From assembly GCA_003999685.1 (NCBI GenBank), contig CP021233.1, positions 186,001 through 250,000 on the forward strand: 64,000 bases of DNA. Reading direction: 5' to 3'. Positions 35,513 to 47,200 of this stretch are shown piece after piece. The notes beneath the pieces were generated by a model. The model worked only from the letters and a program-made list of their open reading frames with translations. It was not told the origin of the DNA and did no database searches. Source of the DNA: Taiwanofungus camphoratus. Its lineage: Eukaryota > Basidiomycota > Agaricomycetes > Polyporales > Taiwanofungaceae. The position numbers and the translations under genes are program-made. Numbering within the stretch: position 1 is the stretch's first letter; every line of letters begins with the position of its first letter.

Positions 35513-36984
35513 TTAAGCTGCCTGATCGTTGTCTTCTGCTTTAGCCCGCTTCACGGCTTCGAGGACCTTCGAGTGTACCTCCTTCCCAGCGGCAACTACT
35601 CCGAAGTTTTCCCCAAGCGTTCTTCCCAAGCCAAAGTCAAGGGGCTTGCCTCGCGAATCAGTAATGATCCCTCCTGCTTCTTCAACCAACACCGAGCCGG
35701 GTGCATGATCCTAAACCCGACAAAGAAACAATCAGTCCTGTGTTATAGAGAACATCATTGCCAACTTGCCCAGATCTTTTCCTTGTATCCGGATCCTACA
35801 GGCATCCTCAGGTACACGCCACCATCTCCTCTTGCGAGTGAGCAGTATTTTGCTTGACTATCCATCCTTGTCGGCGGACGTGATATGCCCAGAATTTGCG
35901 ATACATGCTCGTTGAAGGACAGTTTCGCATGCGCCTTTTCAACAGACTCCAGAAGGTTGAGCGTCTCAGGGGTGAAGGATGGAATCTTCAGACGGGATGG
36001 AATAGCAGACAAAGGATTGGAAATGGGCAGCTGGTAGGCCCCTTGGTCACGCACGGCAACAAAAATGCATCCGCGTGCACCGGAAGTATTCGTAGCATCT
36101 ACAGGAAGATTTGGGCATCCCATCACGCCAAGCTGGACTCGCGAGTCAACAATGAGTGCGAGGCAGACAGCGTACTGTTCGCCGCGAAGGAACCCTTTCG
36201 TACCATCGATGGGGTCGAGAGTCCACATTCCTGGAGAACAAAATCGTCAAATACGACGGAGACCGTGCATACATATTCGTATACGTACGCCCTGTCCGCC
36301 CGCCGAAATGGTTACCGCGGTCAATAGCTTGCAATATATCTTCAGTTGTTCTCGCTTGACTAGGTCCCAGTCCCCATTCCTCTTTCTCTCCAGATTGAAG
36401 ATTTGCGGTCAAAGTCTCATTGGCAAGCTCGACTACGCGACTGCAGAGCGCGGATCTGGACTCCTGACGAAGGTCGGCCGAATCTTCTTCACCTACGATG
36501 GGATCCTGCGGGAACGCGCGACTGAGGATAGTGTTGATCACCGCTTGTGCAGAATAATCGCCAACTATAACAAGAAACGAAATTGACGATATTGTAAATA
36601 TCATCTTGATATACACTACATGCAAGTTGAATCGATTCTAGATGTCTGCTACAAAGAAAGGGCATTTTGGGCGATCGAATATCATTGGTCCAGAATCACG
36701 GCCCAGCAGTGGACCTTGCCAATAATTTCAATCGACGAGATGAGGCAGGGCGTCTGATCTTGTATGGTTATGACCATCCAAACCCGGAAATAAAATCATG
36801 AAGCTTGGGAGGGACAACGTTTCGAAAATAGCGTTTCGGACCACCCACCTGTTACGGGACTCTTATCGTCCTTGGTCAAGGTCTCGTTTTTAACGAGTTG
36901 GTTAAAAACTGAAGAGGTCAAGACGCAGGCCCTTCTGACTGCAGCTATAGCAACCTGCTTTTCAGCAGCAAATGCAAGAGACAT
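35513..36984 (-). CDS. MET22: 3'(2'),5'-bisphosphate nucleotidase (356 aa)
   Basis: Also called HAL2. It hydrolyses PAP to AMP and PAPS to APS, protecting RNA-processing exonucleases from PAP during sulfate assimilation. It is a magnesium-dependent, lithium-sensitive enzyme. Four exons (36849-36984, 36289-36564, 35770-36230, 35513-35710) join in phase to 356 residues, a typical length. It begins MSLAFAAEKQVAIAAVRRA. Metal-binding motifs follow in order: DDKSPVTVGDYSAQ, IVGEEDS, then WTLDPIDGTKGFLRGEQY, and near the end WDHAPGSVLVEEAGG with GGIITDSRGKPLDFG. All ligands expected for the inositol-phosphatase fold are present. The third intron (35711-35769) begins with GC (GCAAGT), a GC-AG intron; the reading frame and the conserved Trp-Asp-His junction require it. 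Confidence 0.94.
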
Positions 36985-39140
36985 TTTGGCAAAGGTAGTA
37001 TGGTAAGTAATAAGTATACTGTAACTTAGATCTCGGCTGGACGGTCGGCACGGCGGCAGAAGCTGCCGGTAAACGTTAGTAACCTTGGCAGGTTAGGGTT
37101 TTCGTCATTTATATGTTTCACCACATTCTAGAAGCCGACGATTTCGTTCTTCAAGGTATACTTTTGTTACATCACGAAGGCTGTCAATCGTCGGTACTCA
37201 GTGTGGTCTGTTTCAGTTGTCCCACTACAGTTGAGGTGCCAAGGCACTTGGTCCATGCTCGTAAAACGAATTCCCAAACGTTCCCTGTCAGTGATGCATC
37301 TGTCGGTTGTTTCAGCGAAGAACTGTCGCACGTTTTGACGCTGTCTACAAGTAGTAGTTAGATCAGTATACCTGTGGACCTTATTTTCGGAAATCGGCTG
37401 ATCACTTACCTTGTTATCATCATGCTTTGGCATATAATGCAACATCTATGAAATTTCGTGGCGACACTGTCAACCTGGTGTATCGCCCTCTACTAGCAAG
37501 AGACTCGCCATAAGACACCAAATACTTTCTTGAGGCTCTGTTATTGAGCATTCTTGTATTTGACAGCCATGCATCTTGGTAAACAAAATTCCCGTGTATT
37601 CCAGCTGCTCAGGAGGTCATAACACGCCTATACCCGAGGTGGTTCGCTGTGCATTTGATGATCCGTGCGAGAGGATGACTCCAAGTCGTAGTATCGCGGT
37701 TAGATCAAGACACAGCCAGTCAGCTCTGAAGTTTTGGCTGGCAGCACGCTATATGTGAATGGCTTCTGACACCTACCATCAACCCTTCGCTCGTAGGAGA
37801 CTCTCACATCCTCAGTTATGTATTGGCCTCCTTTACACTGAGGCCAAGCTTTTTTGGAGCGAGTCAAGCACTTGCCTTCGCCAACACAGGACCCGTAACG
37901 CATAGAAGGCCCCGCCGCAGCCTACCTGGCCTACATTAGTAATTCGGTCTTTATTGGACCTTATCAAATTTGTTGGCGGCCCTATGTACAGTGATTAGAC
38001 TTATGGCGTGATACTCCGGTACGAAATGTTGACTGGCTCAAGCGACTCTTGAGATATGATGCATTGATGAATGGGTTCACTTCGGCCGGCCGCTGTGGTT
38101 CCGCGGATACATAGTCCAAGTAAATCGCTGTTGAGATAATCACGCATCGAGCGACGAACACAGCCGTCCTTGAACAGTACAGACACAGACGAATGCTGTT
38201 GTAGTGCGCCACTGATCGGACAATCGAACAGTGAATTGATATACAGACGAGTTAGGCTACATACATGCATGCTATCATGCAGAGATGGTTAGGCAGTTTC
38301 GGTGCTTTGTGAGTTGCCTGGTTGTGACTAGTATATCTCTCCTTGTGGACTTCTCTGGACGGTCCTGTTAAGTCTCGACCCTCGTCGGTGGCCTCTTGAA
38401 TGTCTGTGGGGGTCCCATCATTACACTTTGATAGCACACTGGGGGCTGCTTTTCTCGGCCATTTCGCGACTGCTATGTAGGTGACATCCGGAATATCGTT
38501 CCTGGGTAGCAATTTTACATGAATATCTGACAGCTTGTACGGCATAACGAGCGTCCAAGCTTTTATATATTTCAGACAGAGTCCAAAGGACCCCTTAATC
38601 TATAGAAGTCTAGTAAGCACACTGAGTGCCATACCAGACCTCACGGCTTACTCTGCACTAGGTTCTTGTATTATGGTGTGATCCACAGGCATTCTTTCTT
38701 GAAAGTCTACTGTTCTGAAGCGAGCAATTACTAGGCTACTTGACAGTTTGCATGCAGCCCTCATAACGGCATCTATGTACTACTACTTAGTCACAAATCT
38801 CGCAGATCCATTCGTGGTCGAAAGGCCCGTTTGATAAGCTATGTATTCGTCTCCAGACAGCCATATTTTGACCTCGATTATTACGTGGCATGGATGCATA
38901 TTGTCACAGGAGCATCTGGGTGCGCGATAGTCTTACTCTTTTCACAGGCGAGGCATGATACCATATGACATTATCAGGCGATGATTATAGTATCGGTCTG
39001 TGGCCCTATTGAAGATGATCTCATTCAAACTTGAATTAACCACTGCAAACACAGAATACTAGTAACAACATTGTACGTGGGTATGTGACAAGCATCTGGT
39101 GCAAGCCCACTAGAAGAACCAGATCTGATTGTTAATTTAC
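36985..39140. other. Gene-poor stretch
   Basis: About 2.1 kb without a supported gene. Overlapping opposite open frames at 37113-37445 and 38001-38545 show no family motif. No transposon ends or tRNA found. Confidence 0.5.
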
Positions 39141-39141
39141 A

Positions 39142-40390
39142 GGATATTCAGCCACCGAATATGGAAATGTAAGTGTACAACGTCGTCTCAATTGCGCGCA
39201 GTTGACCAAGAAACAGTGAGTGGCCGGGGCGTGCTACTACCACTAATGATAGTGAGTCTCACACCAAGCACGCAGTCCGAGTCGCTCAAGGATCTTTTCA
39301 GGGATTGATGTCTCTATATGTCGCTGGTAAGCCGAAGATTCTCTGCTGTTGCATTCGTTGAAGGAATCAGTTGATCTCGGATTACAGGAGATGGCTTCTG
39401 TGAGTTCTTACATATACTTAGAATTTGTACATCCTGCTAATTGTCGATATTGTTACATGGCATAGATTTTACGAGCAAGGGGTAACATAGCATTCATTCA
39501 TTATTCATACTCCAACTCTGACTCAATGTCAGCTTGCAATCACCTTCCTATATGGATGTCCATGACTTCTCGGTAGTTATGTGCCTTGCTTCAATAATGA
39601 TCCGCTGCTCACGATCTGAAAACTTACTGAAGTGGAGTCTATATGTTGGCTTCGCGTTCGAAGTTACTGCCGACAGCATGATTACCGTCTCTCAATGTCT
39701 ATTACTACGTAGGCTTCGAACTGGGATCAGAAGGTAACGTCCCATTGTTCTCGCCGATCGCGACATTGTTTTGTATTCATGTTGCAAATTGATCAGCACA
39801 GATTCAGCGATATTAGTATTGATAATATATAGTATCAACACTGGTATGCTCACCAGGTATGTCAACTTTTTTAATTTTCCTTGGACAACTCAAACATTAG
39901 GAGCAAGCATTTGTGCCATATTGTGTCTGATCACCGTATGTATCTCTTGATCCATATCATAGACTTTGTGACACTGACGGCGATCGTGGTCCATCCAGTA
40001 CACGGTTCTGCCGCACATGTTCGTCTATTTTGCTTTCTACTTTGTGCTCAGCAAACGTACGTCCAGTCTCTGCGTATCATACTCTCTGATACATATTTGC
40101 GTGTGCTGTAGTCTACGTGAACTCCCTCCTGGCAAATCTGAATGCCAGAGGCATTCTATTAGAAAATATTGCACCGCCTTCCGGACAGTTCAACAAGATG
40201 GAGATCTCGGACTCTTCTGCCCGCGAAACCAGTGCACTGCAGCCTGCTCGAGTAAGCCTCAAGCCTCTATTACATTGTTACCGTCTAAATGATAGTGTTA
40301 CAGTTTTCTACGTTCATAGATCTATCCGGCATTGTGACCTCGGCCAACCATGCAATTACCGTCACCGAATATAGCGAACCGATTATCTGA
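39142..40390 (+). CDS. DUF6534-type multi-pass membrane protein, 5' part unresolved
   Basis: DUF6534 proteins are a large basidiomycete family with about seven membrane helices and unknown function. The C-terminal half is clear: exons ending 39733, then 39797-39856, 39908-39935, 39999-40056, 40112-40251 and 40304-40390. It reads SLYVGFAFEVTADSMI, then LLLRRLRTGIRSTDSAILVL, IIYSINTGMLTSICAILCLI, MFVYFAFYFVLSKLYVNSLL and ANLNARGILLENIAPPSGQF, and ends TVTEYSEPII. These are the family's signatures. Upstream only fragments are visible (GYSATEYGN near 39142, a possible QGLMSLYVAG near 39300). The expected N-terminal helices 1-3 cannot be assembled with confidence, so the gene is truncated, rearranged or has tiny exons I could not place. 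Confidence 0.7.
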
Positions 40391-40874
40391 ACGTGTACAA
40401 ACGCATTCGCTACATGTCTTTGGTGGATTCGTCTCTGTCGGTTCACGGCTCGATATGTCCTCGGTCATTTGTCCAGTCGCGCCCTCGTGAAACTGAGAAA
40501 TGGCTGGATACGTATTTCACTTTCGTGTTCGTCTATCCGTCTCGTCGGAACGACTCGTTCAGGGATAGCCTCGGCTAGCAGGATGCCACTTCTTCCCGGG
40601 ACACAATCTTGCTGGCAGTTACTATTGTCTGGTACACTGTTTGCGTTTGCTACATTCAATCGGAATAGAACCACCAGTATCATCAATTCTGTATTTCGGT
40701 AGTCCATAATTAACGCATACTGAGTAATAATATGACGCTGGATTATTGAACGGGCGGTTCGCAGTGGGCTCGGTTCATCTTACTGCGGTGAACCTTCACG
40801 TGATCTCGTGAACCACTTGTAGAGATAGACACGTCGTCCAGTGTCCTGTACCCACAAAGATCTGCCCTTCACAA
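40391..40874. other. Spacer between DUF6534 gene and SEC13
   Basis: About 480 nt with opposite overlapping open frames (40465-40707) and no recognisable gene. The last part is the presumed SEC13 promoter. Confidence 0.45.
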
Positions 40875-42254
40875 GATGGTGAGTATCTCCTCGGCCGCCT
40901 CTATGCTTCCCTGAGACTGTCTTGCTCTTAACTTAGCCGTCGACAAGCAGTGCGACAGACCCGGTCCCAATAGAAACGTCCCATGAGGACATGATTGTAC
41001 GTCGTCGCTGTTTTGCATAGGCGTGGTGGAAGGTGATGCTGGTTCTGCAGCACGACGCGCAGCTGGACTACTACGGGAAGAGGCTCGCAACGTGCTCGTC
41101 GGACCGCACAGTGCGGGTATTCGATGTGGTAGATGGCGAGACACCAAAGTCAGGCGGACACACACTGAAGGGGTACGGACATTTCCAAACCTAACTTCGA
41201 CATCCACGAGAGTTCACCTCTACCGTTACTGCTCGTCGCGCCAGACACACAGGGCCTGTATGGCAAGTTGCTTGGGCACATCCAAAATACGGTCACATCC
41301 TGGCGTCATGTTCGTATGATGGTAAAGTCATCATTTGGAAGGAGCAGCCCGCGCAGGGACCGTCCGCCGGCGGATGGACCAAAATAAAGGAGCATACGCT
41401 GCACAAGGCCTCAGGTACGCAGGTTCGTGTGCACTTCATTTGAACACCACTCAATCGGCCATACTACCAGTTAATTCTGTCTCTTGGGCGCCTCACGAGC
41501 TTGGCGCAATTCTTGCGTGTGCTTCCTCAGACGGCACAATATCCGTTCTTACATTCAAAAGTGTGTTACATCCGTTATCACTGTTTGTAGTAGCTGATCT
41601 TTCTCCGTCCAGATGACGGCCAGTGGGGGGCGGACGTCTTCGAAGGGCATGCTATCGGGTGCAACGCTGTCTCTTGGGCGCCCGCTGTTCAGCCCGGCTC
41701 CCTTATCACACCGCAGCCAAGCGCGACAGTGCCGGGACAACCGCCCGCGGCGCTGCAGAGCGTGAAGCGGTTTGCGAGCGCAGGGTGCGATAACCTGGTC
41801 AAGATCTGGGGTTTCCGCGACGACACGCAGGCATGGGTCGAGGAGGAGATCCTCGAGGGACACACGGACTGGGTGCGCGACGTTGCATGGGCGCCGAACA
41901 TCGGGCTACCGCGCAGCTATATCGCGACCGCTTCACAGGTATGCGCCGAACTCAGTTATTACTGGTGGTCGCTCTGTCTAACGAGTCGATGCGTAGGATA
42001 AGACCGTTCTTATTTGGACAAAGGATTCGCCGACCGCTCCGTGGGTCAAGACTGCGTTGGACCCGTCGTCGGCGTCGGTCGTGCCGACCTCAGGCGCATC
42101 AGCGCCAGCAGGAAAGTTCCCAGACGTCGTGTGGCGGGTATCATGGAGCCTTGCGGGCAATATCCTGGCGGTGAGTTGTGGGGACGGAAAAGTGACGCTC
42201 TGGAAGGAGAACCTGAAGGGCATGTGGGAATGTGTAAGCGACATGACGAGTTAG
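40875..42254 (+). CDS. SEC13: WD40 protein Sec13 of COPII coat and nuclear pore (342 aa)
   Basis: Sec13 pairs with Sec31 in the outer COPII coat, with Nup145C/Nup96 in the nuclear pore Y-complex and with Sea4 in the SEA complex. Seven exons (40875-40877, 40937-40996, 41051-41172, 41245-41414, 41471-41560, 41613-41938, 41997-42254) join in phase to 342 residues. The first exon is the ATG alone. Six WD blades are visible: [59 protein letters not shown], the insert-bearing blade with [25 protein letters not shown], and the final [20 protein letters not shown]. All are signatures of Sec13 rather than of WD proteins in general. It ends CVSDMTS. Confidence 0.96.
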
Positions 42255-42893
42255 CTGTCTTTCTTGGCGTGTACTTAGTTTGTAGTAATATACATTTCAG
42301 TTGTTGGCTTCTGCATTGGCACATAAGTAGCATGAAGTGAAATTCAAGGGTGTCGCGATATGCTTAACTTGTACAGAAAGCTTCACTGGTAGCGCTATAG
42401 CATTATCTAGCGCATAGCGTGTGGCATATATATATCAAGCTTCAGCAAGTCTATAACTTATATAAGTGCCGCCCGCCCATCACGTGCACGACCCGCAAAC
42501 CGGCATTGGAGCGCGTCGAGCGCCTGATCGGCGCCCATAATGACACAAAGCCGCCTTGCCGAAGTGGACGCTCCCTCGACTTCGGACATCCCACTGAGTA
42601 CGATGTGTCCTATTTATTACGGGCTGTGCACAGGTTGCTCCGGTCTTCTCATTTACTTCCCGCTTCTTGCCTATACCACGTCCACCAGCTTTCCCCTCTC
42701 GTAACGAACATAAATAACAACACTTCCCATCCTCCGTCTGATCGAGTTTCAGACAGAAGTCAATCATCTGAACTTAGATTCCTCCGTAGAGCTCCTATTT
42801 ATAACCTAGACGTCTCTGTTTGCAAACGCATTGTATCCGCGACCTCAAAGGTGACCAGCCCTCGTACCCAGCAGAACAACCTCAATTTAAATT
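42255..42893. other. Spacer and promoter of the 123-aa membrane protein gene
   Basis: About 640 nt without a supported gene. TATTTATAA at about 42796-42804 is a plausible TATA element for the small gene starting at 42894. Confidence 0.4.
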
Positions 42894-43644
42894 ATGGCAA
42901 ACTGGTGTGTATGCTGCGGTTCTTAAATTTCACCGCTCAAATTCTACATCATCATCAGGGTCGACTTTCTGTCTCTCACTGTCGTGCGTATCACCTGCTC
43001 TTCACTGATCTCAAACATGTCTCTACTGGTTTTAACTGACCGCAGACTCTATCCCTCATCGCGGGAGTTACCTTTGGACTTCTTTATATCGTGAAAAAAG
43101 TATCAGAGGCAGTTCAGGCCACAAAGGCATCGTGAGTGGGTTTCCTGTGTAGTATCGGTGAATAATTGCACGCAATCTCCTGAACGCATATAGTTTACAT
43201 ACTGTTTCGGGCGATATGATAATAATCCCCGCATCTCACTGCGAGCGCGTGCATAGGATTACCTTGTACGAATAAACTCATCATGTTTACTTATCTTGTT
43301 CATTTTTAGGCTAAAAAACAAAGGTGTCAATATCTCATCTAATGGCATGCATGTGAAGACCTCCAGGCGGTTGAACCGCGAAGACTACATGGATGCAACC
43401 CAGCGGTATGAATTTTATTTCGATTACTCCTCTGTCTTCCCTCGTTCTCATTTCTCGTTTTACGAAAAGTGGGTTATTGAAAGCCCTCCATAACTCAATG
43501 TATGGCCCAGGGCGCCCGCCCACTCCCGAGTCGCTGCACGCCAAAGGAAGTGAGATGGCTGCTCGCGAGCTGGGAAGCTCGGCGGAGGACCGCGAGAAGG
43601 GGAGACACCTGCACTCTTCGTCTATCAAGAAGAATGCGAAGTGA
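42894..43644 (+). CDS. Small single-pass membrane protein of unknown function (123 aa)
   Basis: Four exons (42894-42908, 43046-43131, 43310-43405, 43470-43644) join in phase to 123 residues. The start MANWC leads into a membrane helix TLSLIAGVTFGLLYIVKKV, then an amphipathic segment SEAVQATKASLKNKGVNISS. A motif that looks conserved follows, MHVKTSRRLNREDYMDATQR, and GLLKALHNSMYGPGRPPTPES. The C-terminus is charged. I recall similar short proteins in other mushrooms but no assigned function. The phase-consistent splicing across three introns supports a real gene, although no single exon is long. Predicted topology is one N-terminal helix with a cytosolic or matrix tail. Confidence 0.72.
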
Positions 43645-43865
43645 GGTGATGCCGGATAAGATCGCATGGCGATTGTTCACATCTATCATCACTATCTTGT
43701 ACATGGTATGGTGTTTAGTGATGGAGCAGAGGAGGTACTGAGAATTACGTGGTGATGTACGGCTCGTAACCCCGCAAGTGCCGGAGCAATTCCCCGTGTC
43801 TATAATGAAGTGACAGTAATGGAACTTAGGGAGCGTGAGGGTTGTATACGTTGGGAAAAAAGCAG

Positions 43866-43948
43866 TGCATCCACCGGGAGTCGAACCCGGAGCTAGGCCA
43901 CTTTCGTATGGATGGGAAGACCCAATGTTACCGCTACACCACGAATGC
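43866..43948 (-). tRNA. tRNA-Gly(CCC) with a 12-nt intron
   Basis: On the minus strand acceptor GCATTCG pairs with TGGATGC (two wobble pairs). The D-arm contains AGCGGTAACA and the T-arm is CCGGG TTCGACT CCCGG. The anticodon stem GGGTC pairs with GGCCT. The loop reads TTCCCA, then TCCATACGAAAG, then T, giving anticodon CCC followed by a 12-nt intron after base 37. The mature length is 71 nt. Reading the loop one or two bases earlier would give UCC but would leave a C at position 37 and a weaker stem. Confidence 0.83.
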
Positions 43949-44282
43949 ATGTCAGAAGACTTCATTGAGTGTCTCTGTGTGTGTTCGCAGTACACGGTTG
44001 TCACAGTCACTTGTAGTTTGCGACATCTGTGACTTGAGGGCGATCGTTGAAGCCGCCACCCGATGACCTTTTCTCCAACTAATTGTTACAGAAACCTTGG
44101 ACTATTGCAATCGGTTGCAGTGAGGCCGGGGCCTCTATACATTATACCCTCTATCGTTGACCTTCATCCCATCATATTTCATTCGCTCGCAGTCAACGAT
44201 ATACTGGCTCGCTTTCAACGTACGTGTTGTCTCACTGGTCTCCTCGTTAGTTGAAGTTACTCTTGCCACCAGCCAATTTACC

Positions 44283-47200
44283 ATGATGGAGACGTCGAAA
44301 ACCCGTGGTCGTGGAATCCGTATTCAAGGAGCTGCTATCGGAGGACGAGTAACGTCTAAGAATAGAAAGTGGGTCGCAAGCCAGGACGGTGCAGGTCTCA
44401 ATGGACATACTGAACGTTGGGAGCGGGGTAACCACAGAAGAAAGCGAGGTATAAGGAGCAAACTGTCAGTGCGCACCTCTCCCCATCTCAGCGTGTCCGG
44501 TGCACAAGAGCATGAAGATGCCACTAGCGGCACTGACGAAGATCGTGGCGGCGAGGATGAAATTGATGCAGACGAGGAGGAGGAGGAGGAGGAGGAGGAG
44601 GGGGTAGAGACGGCTGATCCGGAGACACCAGAAGACCGTGAAAGATTTTGGCAAGAGGTGCGTTATGAGAGTGGTGATGATGCTTGGGACGGCTTACGTT
44701 CTCGTAGCTTGTCAAAGCTCGTGAAGTCGAACGCAAGAAGGCAATCGCCGAGGGCAAGATGGACGATCCAAACGTCAAAAAACGCCTCGACGAAGCCATT
44801 ACGATGGTTGGGACGTGTGCAGACATGTGCCCTAGATTCGAGCGCTATCGCCGTGAGCGGGAGAACAATCTTGACAAGTGGGAGGTGGTGCGTGTGTCCT
44901 TCGGTCATTTGATGTCGATTGGTTGAGATATGCGTTGAATGCCCTCAAGATTCCCGGAACCAAACGAGTTGATCATAAGCGTGCTGTGAAGATCTACGAG
45001 CGCGCTGCGGGCGACAAGACCCTACCATCTGACCTACGACCTCCTCCTGTTCTCCGAGTGAATACTTTCGTCTTCTGTAGCTACAGCCGCCAATTGACAC
45101 CCCAGGCAGAAAACCCTTGACTATTTATTTCACGATCTCCTCGTCAGAGGCAGTTTCTCCCAGACATATGAATTCATCCGCGATCGCTCTCGGGCAGTCA
45201 GAAGTGACTTCACCATGCAGCACGAAAGTGGACCGCTCGCAATCGAATGCCATGACCGTTGCGCGCGTTTTCACATACTGGCCCTTCATCTAGAACGTGA
45301 CAACCCCAGGTTCTCAGTGGCACTCGAAGAGCAGCAGTTGATGAATAGTAAGTCTTGTGTATGTGGAGAGTGAACTAGGCTTATATCGCTGACTTTATCG
45401 AACACAGCGTTGCAGAGCTTGAAGGAGTTCTACGAGGACCAGCGTGGCCGATATCAAGCTCCAACCGAGCTCGAGATGCGCGTATATCACAGACTCATTC
45501 ACATTCGTGATCAACGAGAACGACATGAAGAGATCCCAGAGGAGATCACGTCTCATCCGGTATTTCAGTATACCACTCAGTTCCGACTTCATGTACAAGC
45601 CAAGAGCGCCCCCATAACCAAAAACTCTCGCCTTACCGTCGATGCAGCAGGCATGGAAATTTTCGGGCAATTGGCCGCTGTGCTCAGGAAGCAGAACAAC
45701 GTCGTCATGATCTATCTTGTGGCTTGCATTCTAGAGAGGCTGTTTGGCAAGGAGACGATTGAGGACATCGAAGCTATCCGAGGAGATTTGTCCATTTCGG
45801 ATATCATTGATGGCATTTCAGCACCACTGGATGAAACTGGTGCACTCACTCCCTCACCCGTTGAACGTGACGAAGTCGATGGAGACCTTGCACCCGCGGC
45901 GGCATTCGCCGCATCTGGTACAACAAACTCGACTTCTAGTGTTCTTCAGTCTACCACATCCACAGTATTTGGAGGAGTGGCCAACTTGCAACCAGCTTAC
46001 GGTGACGGCAGTCCTGCCACAGCTCCAGCAAATGCTTCGCAACCCCTAGCATCGGCGTTTGGTAATCTCACTTCAACTCCCAACGTTTTTGGAACCACTT
46101 CTGTGTTTCCTAGGACATCAACGACCGGGTCAGTCTTTGGTAGTAGTGCGCCGAAATCAGTCTTCGGTTCATCGTCCTCCAAAGCAGCCACCCCTCCAGC
46201 GGCCCCCATTTCAACGTCACTATCGACGTCGTCGCCATCCGGTGCATCTTCCATTGAAAGTGGGGCTATGTCCCAATCGATTCAACACACCATGTTCTCA
46301 TCTCCGGGGCCTTTTGGAACGGCTGGTGTCGGACAGACCATAGGCATAACTGGGTCTACGAATCCTCATCCGAGCACTCTCTCCTCAGCATCTCACAGAT
46401 CCTCACTGAATCCGTCGGCGACACCGTTCACACCACCTCGAGGATTCGAAGCCTCTTCATCTGTCATGAACTTTCCGTCTGCTAATACAATTTCATCTAT
46501 TCCTTCCGTCGTAGCTACAGACGTGGGACATCTTCCAACATCTAAATCTCTACCAGCTCCCGTGAACAATTATCCGCGTCATGTCTTTGGCCCTCCTTCG
46601 TCCACCGCATCAACTTCTTCCATTGTATCTCAAGGTCAAACTTCGGAAGTGACCACCCAACAGGTTGACTTTGAGCCATCGACTAAGCATCTTGTCGATC
46701 GGCGTCAAACGTTATGGGACATTCCGAGCTCATCGTTCCTTCAAACAGCTCCCCAGACGCAAGCTGACCAACCCTCGACACCTACTGGGTCTCTAAGAGG
46801 TGCACCTACACCGGTTTCTCCTGTAGCCCCGCCTCCATTATACAAGATCCAGCCCATCTCCCTCCCTCCCACCCCCACGGCGAGATGGTTTGACCCCAGC
46901 TCTCAATCGAAAGCATCTGGCTCAAACATTTCAAATGAAAAATCTGCTCTCGGTTTTCCTGCCTTGCAGATACCAACATCTAGGTCTGCAGAGATGTTGA
47001 GTCCTCTTCAGTTACCTTCTCCTGGGTCATTGAGGCCGTTCCCTGCTTCGAATGAGAGTCCTTCGCCCCGGCTGAAAAAATCACATACCACGTCATTCAC
47101 CTCCACTCCAGGCCTCATGCAAGCAAACAAGGTGGATGTTCAAATCAACGGACGTGTTTCCCCGAAAGGAAAGGACAAAGAGACTCCACTGGATTTGAAT

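Noticed and set aside
44571-44600. GAG trinucleotide repeat
   Set aside because: Explained as the poly-Glu run of the SAC3 protein rather than a free-standing microsatellite.
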